Shown: piece after piece, positions 1-5,180 of the stretch | Numbering within the stretch: the stretch's first letter is position 1 | Layout: every line of letters begins with the position of its first letter | Source of the DNA: Lachnospiraceae bacterium | GTDB taxonomy: Bacteria > Bacillota > Clostridia > Lachnospirales > Lachnospiraceae | Direction: 5' to 3' | DNA length: 5,336 nucleotides | Assembly: GCA_021202715.1 (NCBI GenBank) | Contig: JAJQCL010000154.1 | Location: 1-5,336 of the forward strand | Program-made: the position numbers and the translations under genes | The notes under the pieces: generated by a model | Told to the model about the DNA's origin: nothing | The model's database searches: none | What the model saw: only the letters and a program-made list of their open reading frames with translations

Positions 1-55
<55 letters not shown>

Positions 56-58
56 GAA

Positions 59-87
59 ATTATGTCCGCATCATGCATTCCTGTCAA
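59..87 (-). promoter_or_regulatory. Sigma-A promoter (proximal of a tandem pair) reading out of the window
   Basis: On the minus strand the -35 box TTGACA (82-87) matches consensus 6/6, followed by a 17-nt spacer and the -10 box CATAAT (59-64), which matches 5/6. The predicted start is near position 52-53, inside the AAGC repeat tract. The transcribed gene lies left of position 1 and cannot be seen. Confidence 0.75.
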
Positions 88-118
88 CCCCGTTTCCCGA
101 ACATTTTCTATGCCTATG

Positions 119-147
119 ATTATACTCGAAATTTAACCCTTTATCAA
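119..147 (-). promoter_or_regulatory. Sigma-A promoter (distal of a tandem pair) reading out of the window
   Basis: On the minus strand the -35 box TTGATA (142-147, 5/6) is followed by a 17-nt spacer and a perfect -10 box TATAAT (119-124). It lies exactly 60 bp upstream of the second promoter at 59-87. Both would feed the same transcript toward position 1. Tandem sigma-A promoters are usual in front of highly expressed genes, including stable-RNA operons, but the target is outside the window. Confidence 0.72.
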
Positions 148-157
148 TACCTACTGT

Positions 158-179
158 GAAAAAGAATCTGCTCTTTTTC
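158..179 (-). terminator. Possible weak terminator after the alcohol dehydrogenase gene
   Basis: An 8-bp inverted repeat (158-165 with 172-179, 6-nt loop) starts five bases after the dehydrogenase stop codon. On the minus strand it reads GAAAAAGA, loop, TCTTTTTC, so the descending arm carries the T-run. The stem is A/T-rich and there is no separate T-tract after it, so termination may be inefficient. Its position between the operon end and the tandem promoters fits a terminator. Confidence 0.4.
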
Positions 180-184
180 TCCGT

Positions 185-1357
185 CTACCGCGCCATGCGA
201 TAAATCGCCGCGACATCCTTCTGATCCAGCTTCTTCACCGTGCCGATGGTGCGCCGTCCGAAGAAGCAGCATTTCTCAGCCAGCTCTTCGATCTGTTCCT
301 CCGTAGGCTGCACACCGAGCTCCGTCAGGCTCGTGGGCATCCCCACGCGGCGGTAATTGGCCTCCATCGCCGCGATGCCTGCCAGCGCTGCCGCCATGGC
401 ATCCTCCCGCTCGATGTCAAAGACATCCCGCGCGAACGAGGCAAAACGCTCCGGCAGCTCGCCGCAGACATACCGGGCCCAGCTGCCCCAGATCGCGGCC
501 AGCCCGGCGCCGTGGGCCACATCGAACATGCCGCCCAGCTCATGCTCCAGCTGGTGGGAGGCCCAGTCGCCGCCCCCGGTCCCGCAGCCGGTCAGACCGT
601 TGTGCGAGAGACTGCTGGCCCACATTACCTCGGCCCGGGCCTGATAATTGTCCGGCTGCTCCCGGAGGATCAGCGAATTCTTCATCACGGTGCGGATCAG
701 CGCCGCACCGATGCCATCCGTCAATGCCAGGTTGTCGCTGCGGTTGAAATAGCGCTCCATCGTGTGCATCATGATGTCCGTGCAGCCGCACTGCGTCTGA
801 TAATCCGGCAGCGTATATGTCAGTTCCGGATTCATGACAGCAAATCGGCAGCGGCAGAGATCATCGTTGCAGCCGCGTTTCAGCCAGCCCTCCTCGTTCG
901 TGATCACGGAGGAGTCACTCATCTCGCTTCCCGCCGCCGCGATGGTCAGCACTGCGCCCACCGGCGCGCAGGCTGTGGGCTTCCTCTTCTTCTCATAGAA
1001 ATCCCAGACATCGCCTTCGTTTGCCAGGCCGTAGCCGATGGCCTTGCACGAATCGATGGCACTGCCGCCGCCCACGGCCAGCAGGAAGTTCACGCTCTCC
1101 TTCCGACACAGGCGGATGCCCTCCCGCACCTTGGAGAGGCGCGGGTTCGGCACCACACCGCCCAGCGTCACATACGCAAGGCCCGCCTCCTCCAGCGCGC
1201 CGCAGACCCGCACCAGCAGTCCCGATCGCTCGGCACTGTGCCCGCCGTAGTGAACCAGCACCTTTGTGCCGCCCGGTTCCCGAACCAGTGTTCCGACCTG
1301 AAGCTCGGCGTCCTTCCCGAAAACCACCTTCGTAGGGGTATAATACTGAAAATCCAT
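185..1357 (-). CDS. Iron-dependent alcohol/aldehyde dehydrogenase (YqhD / butanol dehydrogenase type)
   Basis: This 390-residue protein has the usual length and layout of group III iron-dependent alcohol dehydrogenases. It should interconvert aldehydes and alcohols with NAD(P)H in the cytoplasm. The N-terminal nucleotide-binding domain shows a YGG element near residues 37-39 and the GGGS motif at 96-99 followed by D102. The C-terminal metal domain supplies four candidate ligands, D194, H198, H268 and H282, with the spacing known from YqhD (the last two histidines 14 residues apart). The ATG is preceded by AAGGAG with a 7-nt gap, and the N-terminus MDFQYYTPT is family-typical. It lies 66 nt after glpK and is probably the last gene of the upp-glpK operon. 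It could reduce toxic aldehydes or C3 products of glycerol metabolism, but substrate and cofactor preference cannot be read from sequence. Odd point: extra cysteines cluster near the active site (163, 168, 170, 190, 192). Confidence 0.93.
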   Translation of the reverse strand: MDFQYYTPTKVVFGKDAELQVGTLVREPGGTKVLVHYGGHSAERSGLLVRVCGALEEAGLAYVTLGGVVPNPRLSKVREGIRLCRKESVNFLLAVGGGSAIDSCKAIGYGLANEGDVWDFYEKKRKPTACAPVGAVLTIAAAGSEMSDSSVITNEEGWLKRGCNDDLCRCRFAVMNPELTYTLPDYQTQCGCTDIMMHTMERYFNRSDNLALTDGIGAALIRTVMKNSLILREQPDNYQARAEVMWASSLSHNGLTGCGTGGGDWASHQLEHELGGMFDVAHGAGLAAIWGSWARYVCGELPERFASFARDVFDIEREDAMAAALAGIAAMEANYRRVGMPTSLTELGVQPTEEQIEELAEKCCFFGRRTIGTVKKLDQKDVAAIYRMAR

Positions 1358-1398
1358 CGAATTTCTCCTTCCTGCTAAGCCTTATGTCTTATGATGCA

Positions 1399-1422
1399 GG
1401 CGGCCAAAAGGGAGTTGCCGCC
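1399..1422 (-). other. Intercistronic hairpin between glpK and the dehydrogenase gene
   Basis: A 6-bp perfect G/C stem (GGCGGC with GCCGCC, 12-nt loop) starts one base after the glpK stop codon. No T-tract follows on the minus strand, so it does not look like an intrinsic terminator. It could protect the 3' end of the upstream message or set relative expression within the operon, or it may have no role. Confidence 0.35.
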
Positions 1423-1423
1423 C

Positions 1424-2914
1424 TTATTTCTCCGCCCACAGGAGGGCGCAACGCACCGCCTTCTCCCAACCGGCCAGCAGACGAGTGCGTTTTTCTTCGG
1501 TCATCTCCCGGCAGAACTCCCGCTCCGGCTGCCAGTTGGCACGAATCTCTTCCCGGTCGCTCCAGTAGCCCACGGCCAGTCCCGCCAGATAAGCGGCCCC
1601 CAGAGCCGTCGTCTCCACGCATTGAGGGCGGATGACTTTGGTATCGGCGATGTCCGCCTGGAACTGCATCAGGAAATTGTTGGCGCTGGCGCCGCCATCC
1701 ACCCGCAGGCTGTTCATCGGGACGCCGGAATCCTCCACCATGGCCTCAATAACTCGATTGCTCTGATAGGCGATCGACTCCAGAGTGGCCCGCACGAAAT
1801 GCTCTCTCTCGCAGCCGCGGGTGATCCCCACCACGGTGCCCCGCGCATAGGGGTTCCAGTAGGGTGCCCCCAGACCCGTAAAGGCAGGAACAACATAGAC
1901 GCCCTCTGTATCCGAGACAGCGGAGGCGTATTGCTCCGATTCCGGGGCGTTTTGAATCACGCGCATCCCATCCCGCAGCCACTGGATCGCGGCGCCTCCG
2001 ACAAAGACGCTCCCCTCCAGGGCATACTCCACCGCATCCGTCCCCGCGGCGATCGTCGTCACCAGACCATTCTTCGAGGTGATGGCCTCCGCTCCTGTAT
2101 TCATCAACAGGAAACAGCCCGTTCCGTAGGTATTCTTCACATCGCCGGGTGCGAAACAGCACTGGCCGAACAGAGCTGCCTGCTGATCTCCCGCTGCTCC
2201 GGCAATCGGGATCCGCCCGCCCAGAAAAGCAGGATCTGTATAGCCATAGATGCATGAGGAGGGCTTCACCTCCGGCAGCATGGATGCGGGGATCTGAAAA
2301 TATTCCAGCAGTTCCTCATCCCAGGCCAGCCGGTGAATGTCGTACAGCATCGTGCGGGAGGCGTTTGTCCGGTCCGTCACATGGACAGCCCCCTTCGTCA
2401 GGTTCCAGATCAGCCACGTCTCCACGGTTCCGAAGAGCAGATCTCCGGCTTCGGCGGCTTCTCTGGCCCCCTCCACATGCTCCAGGATCCAGGATATCTT
2501 GCTGGCGCTGAAATAGGCGTCCGGCACCAGACCCGTCCGGGTCCGGACCCTCTCTTCCAAACCGTCGGCTTTCAGTTTCTCGATCCGTTCAGCCGTCCGG
2601 CGACACTGCCAGACGATGGCCGGATACACCGGCTCCCCCGTGTGCCGGTTCCAGACGATTGTCGTCTCCCGCTGGTTGGTGATCCCGATGCCGCGGATCG
2701 CCTCCGCCGTCACCCCGGCCAGCGCCATGGCTTCTGTGGCCACCGACAGCTGCGAGGACCAGATCTCCACCGGATTGTGCTCCACCCAGCCCGGCTGCGG
2801 ATAATACTGGTGAAATTCCTTCTGGGCCATGCTGACAATCTTCCCGCTGCGGTCAAAGAGGATGCAGCGGGAGCTGGTCGTCCCCTGGTCCATGGCCATC
2901 ATGTACTCTCTCAT
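1424..2914 (-). CDS. glpK: Glycerol kinase
   Basis: Glycerol kinase (ATP + glycerol to sn-glycerol 3-phosphate), an FGGY-family sugar kinase acting in the cytoplasm. The 496-residue length matches the family. Visible motifs are the N-terminal phosphate-binding loop MDQGTTSSR (8-16), glycerol-binding R82/E83 in ITNQRE and Y134, the catalytic aspartate D243 in AGDQQAALFGQ, the YGTG loop (263-266), the GGAAIQWLRDG segment (306-316) and the nucleotide-binding DGGAS (406-410). The frame is open upstream to 3004, overlapping upp, but the start at 2914 is chosen because it gives the normal N-terminus and has GGAGGAG nine bases upstream. It starts 25 nt after the upp stop, so co-transcription is likely. 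The loop that carries the HPr-phosphorylated histidine in enterococcal GlpK (before the PIAG segment) has no histidine here, so that PTS control is probably absent. No glpF or glpD is visible beside it. Confidence 0.97.
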   Translation of the reverse strand: MREYMMAMDQGTTSSRCILFDRSGKIVSMAQKEFHQYYPQPGWVEHNPVEIWSSQLSVATEAMALAGVTAEAIRGIGITNQRETTIVWNRHTGEPVYPAIVWQCRRTAERIEKLKADGLEERVRTRTGLVPDAYFSASKISWILEHVEGAREAAEAGDLLFGTVETWLIWNLTKGAVHVTDRTNASRTMLYDIHRLAWDEELLEYFQIPASMLPEVKPSSCIYGYTDPAFLGGRIPIAGAAGDQQAALFGQCCFAPGDVKNTYGTGCFLLMNTGAEAITSKNGLVTTIAAGTDAVEYALEGSVFVGGAAIQWLRDGMRVIQNAPESEQYASAVSDTEGVYVVPAFTGLGAPYWNPYARGTVVGITRGCEREHFVRATLESIAYQSNRVIEAMVEDSGVPMNSLRVDGGASANNFLMQFQADIADTKVIRPQCVETTALGAAYLAGLAVGYWSDREEIRANWQPEREFCREMTEEKRTRLLAGWEKAVRCALLWAEK

Positions 2915-2939
2915 AGAACCTTTCTCCTCCTGGCTCCGT

Positions 2940-3569
2940 TTATTTCGTTCCAAAGATGCGGTCCCCGGCGTCCCCCAGACCGGGGCAGATGTAAGCGTCC
3001 GCATTCAGTTCGCGATCCAGATGTCCTACATAGATCTGCACATCCGGATGCTCCCGGTGCAGTCTCTCCAGACCCTCCGGTGCGGCGATGATGCAGAGGA
3101 ACTTGATCTTCCGCCCGCCGTGCTGCTTGATGAAGTTCACGGCCGCCACAGCGGAACCGCCGGTCGCCAGCATGGGATCCGTCACGACGATCATCCGCTC
3201 TTCGATCGGGCTCGGCAGCTTGCAGTAATACTCATGTGGTTCATGCGTCTGCTCATCGCGGTAGAGACCAATATGTCCCACCTTCGCGGTCGGCACCAGA
3301 TCCAGGATCCCGTTGACCATGCCCAGACCGGCCCGGAGAATCGGCACCACAGCCAGCTTCCGTCCGGCCAGCATCGGCGTCTGGCAGGTCTCGATCGGCG
3401 TCTCAACCTCCACATCATGCAGCGGCAGGTCGCTCAGCGCCTCAAAGCCCATGAGCATGGCGATCTCCTCCACCAGCGCCCGGAATTCATTGGTTCCGGT
3501 GTTCTTATCGCGCAGCCGGGAAATCTTGTGCTGAATCAGCGGATGTGTCAAAATCGTTACGTTCTCCAT
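2940..3569 (-). CDS. upp: Uracil phosphoribosyltransferase
   Basis: This enzyme converts uracil plus PRPP to UMP and pyrophosphate in pyrimidine salvage. The 209-residue length is exactly family-typical. Visible motifs are the PVVPILRAG-type segment (LAVVPILRAG, 72-81), the PRPP-binding loop VVTDPMLATGGSA (128-140) and the C-terminal uracil-binding segment YICPGLGDAGDRIFG (193-207). The frame extends 14 codons upstream to an ATG at 3611, but that ATG has purines directly against it and would give a basic extension unlike the family. The start at 3569 has GAGG seven bases upstream and gives the usual MENV beginning. A sigma-A promoter (3690-3718) and a structured leader of about 110 nt precede it, and no PyrR-type binding loop was recognised there. 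glpK follows after 25 nt, so upp is probably the first gene of the operon. Confidence 0.97.
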   Translation of the reverse strand: MENVTILTHPLIQHKISRLRDKNTGTNEFRALVEEIAMLMGFEALSDLPLHDVEVETPIETCQTPMLAGRKLAVVPILRAGLGMVNGILDLVPTAKVGHIGLYRDEQTHEPHEYYCKLPSPIEERMIVVTDPMLATGGSAVAAVNFIKQHGGRKIKFLCIIAAPEGLERLHREHPDVQIYVGHLDRELNADAYICPGLGDAGDRIFGTK

Positions 3570-3631
3570 GTGGTTACCTCGCTTTCGTCGGTACATTTTT
3601 TCATTGGTCATCCTTCGATACCACAGATTCC

Positions 3632-3674
3632 CTCAAAAGCTCTCTGCGGATATCCGTGCACTTATACTTTTGAG
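3632..3674 (-). promoter_or_regulatory. Hairpin in the upp 5' leader
   Basis: On the minus strand CTCAAAAG (3667-3674) and CTTTTGAG (3632-3639) form a perfect 8-bp outer stem. Between them lies the 10-bp palindrome CGGATATCCG (3647-3656). The element sits between the predicted transcription start (about 3683) and the upp ribosome binding site, 60 nt or more before the start codon. It could be a regulatory or stabilising leader structure. I do not recognise a known riboswitch, and no terminator tract follows it. Confidence 0.45.
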
Positions 3675-3689
3675 TTCCTCACTCATTCC

Positions 3690-3718
3690 ACTATACCACA
3701 TTCGCCTGTCTCTGCCCA
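3690..3718 (-). promoter_or_regulatory. Sigma-A promoter of upp-glpK-adh
   Basis: On the minus strand the -35 box TGGGCA (3713-3718, 4/6) is followed by a 17-nt spacer and the -10 box TATAGT (3690-3695, 5/6), which has the extended TG motif directly before it (TGGTATAGT). The predicted start near 3683 gives a leader of about 114 nt. It lies below the dtd-proximal inverted repeat, so upp, glpK and the dehydrogenase gene probably form a unit separate from dtd. Confidence 0.6.
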
Positions 3719-3748
3719 GAAAAACTTACTATAAAAGTCCCTGACAGC

Positions 3749-3788
3749 GACGATGCAGATTGCATACTCACATGCAATCTGCATCGTC
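3749..3788 (-). terminator. 17-bp perfect inverted repeat after dtd, probable terminator
   Basis: The arms 3749-3765 and 3772-3788 are perfectly complementary over 17 bp with a 6-nt loop, beginning 20 nt after the dtd stop codon. On the minus strand the stem is followed by GCTGTCAGGGACTTTTATAG, so a short T-run comes only about 14 nt after the stem. This is a strong hairpin but not a canonical terminator. It may end the dtd transcript, stabilise its 3' end, or be a protein-binding palindrome. Confidence 0.55.
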
Positions 3789-3808
3789 AGCGGACATATC
3801 CGTTCATT

Positions 3809-4255
3809 TTACAGCTCATCCGTATCCATCACGATGGTCACCGGTCCGTCGTTGACGGAGGCCACCTGCATGATCGCCCCGAACTCTCCGTGTTCCACAT
3901 GGAATCCATGGTCCCGGCACAGCTCCATGAATCTCTCGTACATGGGGATCGCCACATCCGGCCCTGCTGCCTTCACAAAGCTGGGACGGTTTCCCTTCTT
4001 ACAGTTGGCAAACAGAGTAAACTGAGAGACCACGAGGATCTCGCCGCCCACGCTCGCCAGATTCCGGTTCATCCGCTCTTCCTCGTCTGAGAAAACCCGC
4101 AGCGCACAGATCTTGTCCGCCAGCCGCTTCGCCTGGGCCTCCGTATCCTGCGGAGCCACACCCAGCAGAACCAGAAATCCCTGTCCGATCTGTCCTCTTA
4201 CTTCTCCCTCGATGGAAACCGAAGCCTCCGTCACTCTTGTCACAACTGCACGCAT
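3809..4255 (-). CDS. dtd: D-aminoacyl-tRNA deacylase
   Basis: DTD hydrolyses D-amino acids (and mischarged glycine) from tRNA, a cytoplasmic proofreading step; the family works as a homodimer. The 148-residue length is family-typical. The two signature motifs are present: SQFTLFA (77-83) with the catalytic threonine T80, and NDGPVT (135-140) containing the Gly-cisPro pair (G137-P138) that reaches into the partner's active site. The N-terminus MRAVVTRVTEASVSI is characteristic. AAGGAG lies nine bases before the ATG. An intrinsic terminator ends only 43 nt upstream of the start codon and I see no good promoter between them. dtd must therefore be expressed by read-through or regulated anti-termination of the upstream transcript, or from a weak promoter inside 4330-4500. 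The relA neighbour common in other Firmicutes is not seen here. Confidence 0.96.
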   Translation of the reverse strand: MRAVVTRVTEASVSIEGEVRGQIGQGFLVLLGVAPQDTEAQAKRLADKICALRVFSDEEERMNRNLASVGGEILVVSQFTLFANCKKGNRPSFVKAAGPDVAIPMYERFMELCRDHGFHVEHGEFGAIMQVASVNDGPVTIVMDTDEL

Positions 4256-4298
4256 TGTTTCCCGCTCCTTTTCAGATTTATTTATCTCTTTTTCGCAG

Positions 4299-4329
4299 AA
4301 AAAACGGGCTGTACTCTGACAGCCCGTTT
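4299..4329 (-). terminator. Intrinsic terminator upstream of dtd
   Basis: A perfect 11-bp stem, AAACGGGCTGT with ACAGCCCGTTT (4319-4329 with 4302-4312), has a 6-nt loop. On the minus strand it runs directly into a T6 tract (4299-4304). It has the G/C-rich core and T-tract of a classic Rho-independent terminator. It would end the transcript started at the strong promoter at 5010-5038, either as the 3' end of a noncoding RNA or as an attenuator in front of dtd. Confidence 0.9.
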
Positions 4330-5005
4330 CTGTTATCCTTTATAGTTCCTGTGGGCTCGGGGCCCGCCTCCTTATCTAAATAGTCGTCGTTTATTCGAGG
4401 TTGCTATTTTAAATCGGCTGGCTTCTGATTCCCCAACACGATGAACACTCCATTCCCTGCTTACGGATGACAACTCTGCTTTTTCTTCCTGTCCAAATAC
4501 CAAATAGAATCTGTCCCTGTCTCCCGCTTCTACTGTCTTCCGTTATGAATGTTACGATCTGTTCATCTCATGATGTCGAATCCTTCGATCTGCTTCGCGG
4601 CTGTTTCTTTACACAGTCCGGAGACTTTCCGGATTCGCTGTGGTCATCCCCTCAATATGAGCTTGCCTGTTCGATCACCCTTCTGTGTTCCGATGCGTTC
4701 GCGCCTCATAAAATCGGACATTTCTTCTATCCAATGAAGGGTCTTCATACAGGGAATTGGTCAGGCAAGACCACCCTCATACTGAAAAGTTCTTTCTGAC
4801 GTGTCCATGGGAGTTACCTCCTGTCGAAAATTCATCCACCGGTCTGCATCCCCTCGGAATTGATCTCAATGATCATCTGTCCCTCGCTGATCTCTTCGTC
4901 TTCGTATGAACCAGCCCTCGCAGTTGACCTCTGAGTCCTCTCACATCGGCTTTCTCGTCACCCATGTCCGATTCGGCTCCTTGTCAGATGTTCTTTATCT
5001 GTTGT
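4299..5005 (-). ncRNA. Candidate large structured noncoding RNA (about 0.7 kb) of unknown family
   Basis: This stretch has no credible long protein gene on either strand, yet it is bounded by a near-perfect sigma-A promoter with an A/T-rich upstream element and by a strong intrinsic terminator. The implied minus-strand transcript is about 705 nt. Local hairpins readable by eye are 4985-5001, 4861-4875, 4810-4821 (4 bp closed by a GUAA GNRA tetraloop), 4734-4748, 4689-4718, 4612-4642 (5+5 bp with a 4-nt bulge), 4576-4588, 4564-4575 and 4353-4365. Two nested long-range pairings are possible: 4911-4920 with 4396-4421, and 4750-4760 with 4450-4459. I looked for tmRNA, RNase P RNA, T-box, group I/II intron and common riboswitch signatures and found none. 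Large RNA classes such as OLE, ROOL and GOLLD are possible, but I cannot match them by eye. The alternatives are a long regulated leader of dtd or decayed coding sequence. Individual short stems can occur by chance, so the case rests mainly on the promoter-terminator pair and the missing ORF. Confidence 0.55.
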
Positions 5006-5009
5006 CCTT

Positions 5010-5076
5010 ATTCTATCAGAACACCTTTTATCTGTCAAGCAGTTTTTTAAATTTTTTTCGAAAAATTTCTTTAAAT
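5010..5076 (-). promoter_or_regulatory. Very strong sigma-A promoter with UP-like element
   Basis: On the minus strand the -35 box TTGACA (5033-5038, 6/6) is followed by a 17-nt spacer and the -10 box TAGAAT (5010-5015, 5/6), with the extended TG motif before it (TGATAGAAT). Upstream of the -35 box, 5042-5076 is almost pure A/T with phased A- and T-runs, as in the UP elements of stable-RNA promoters. The same stretch contains the A/T palindrome 5049-5068. The predicted start is about 5003-5005. This is the best promoter in the window and it leads into a region with no long ORF. Confidence 0.85.
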
Positions 5077-5120
5077 CTGTCTTTTCGGCTTGTTCACAAT
5101 TCGTTTTTTGATTACACCAG

Positions 5121-5174
5121 GGTTTCAAAGTCATGAATTGAATGCTCGCATTCAGATTTATGACCTTGAAATCC
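5121..5174 (-). other. Long imperfect hairpin after trmO
   Basis: The arms 5121-5144 and 5149-5174 pair over most of their length with a few mismatches and bulges around a 4-nt loop, starting 6 nt after the trmO stop codon. No T-tract follows on the minus strand (CTGGTGTAATC comes next), so it is not a standard terminator. It may protect the 3' end of the trmO message or end it with help from a factor. It is placed like the hairpin after dtd (3749-3788). Confidence 0.5.
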
Positions 5175-5180
5175 GTAGTG

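Noticed and set aside
512..1378. 288-codon plus-strand ORF opposite the dehydrogenase gene
   Set aside because: It is a shadow of the GC-rich codon usage of the real minus-strand gene and has no domain or promoter. The 288-codon plus-strand ORF at 1391-2257 opposite glpK was rejected for the same reason.
3570..3611. 14-codon N-terminal extension of upp from the ATG at 3611
   Set aside because: The Shine-Dalgarno spacing is wrong for that ATG, the extension is unlike the family, and the ATG at 3569 has GAGG at a 7-nt spacing and gives the standard 209-residue protein.
3633..3686. 17-codon upstream ORF in the upp leader
   Set aside because: Its ATG falls at or before the predicted transcription start and lacks a ribosome-binding site; the overlap with the leader hairpin explains the sequence better.
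4372..4542. 57-codon open minus-strand frame ending FKIATSNKRRLFR
   Set aside because: It has no ATG or GTG start and is preceded by stop codons; only a TTG without a well-placed ribosome-binding site is available. It looks protein-like at the end but cannot be supported as a gene.
4576..4588. GGATTCGAC resembling the start of tmRNA
   Set aside because: The rest of the tmRNA 5' end, the tag ORF and the tRNA-like 3' end are missing. The match is part of the small TCGAA-GGA-TTCGA hairpin.
4612..4642. GGAAAGTC-like string resembling the RNase P RNA conserved core
   Set aside because: The match is short, other conserved RNase P blocks are missing, and the string sits inside a simple bulged hairpin.
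4644..4748. 34-codon minus-strand ORF in frame with the 15-codon ORF after its TGA (possible stop read-through)
   Set aside because: No Shine-Dalgarno precedes its own ATG, and nothing in the sequence (such as a recognisable recoding element) supports reading through the TGA.
4467..4799. 110-codon plus-strand ORF
   Set aside because: It is antisense to the RNA candidate, has no good ribosome-binding site or recognisable domain, has an unstructured Cys/Phe/Ser-rich composition, and no plus-strand promoter is visible. It reads as a chance ORF.
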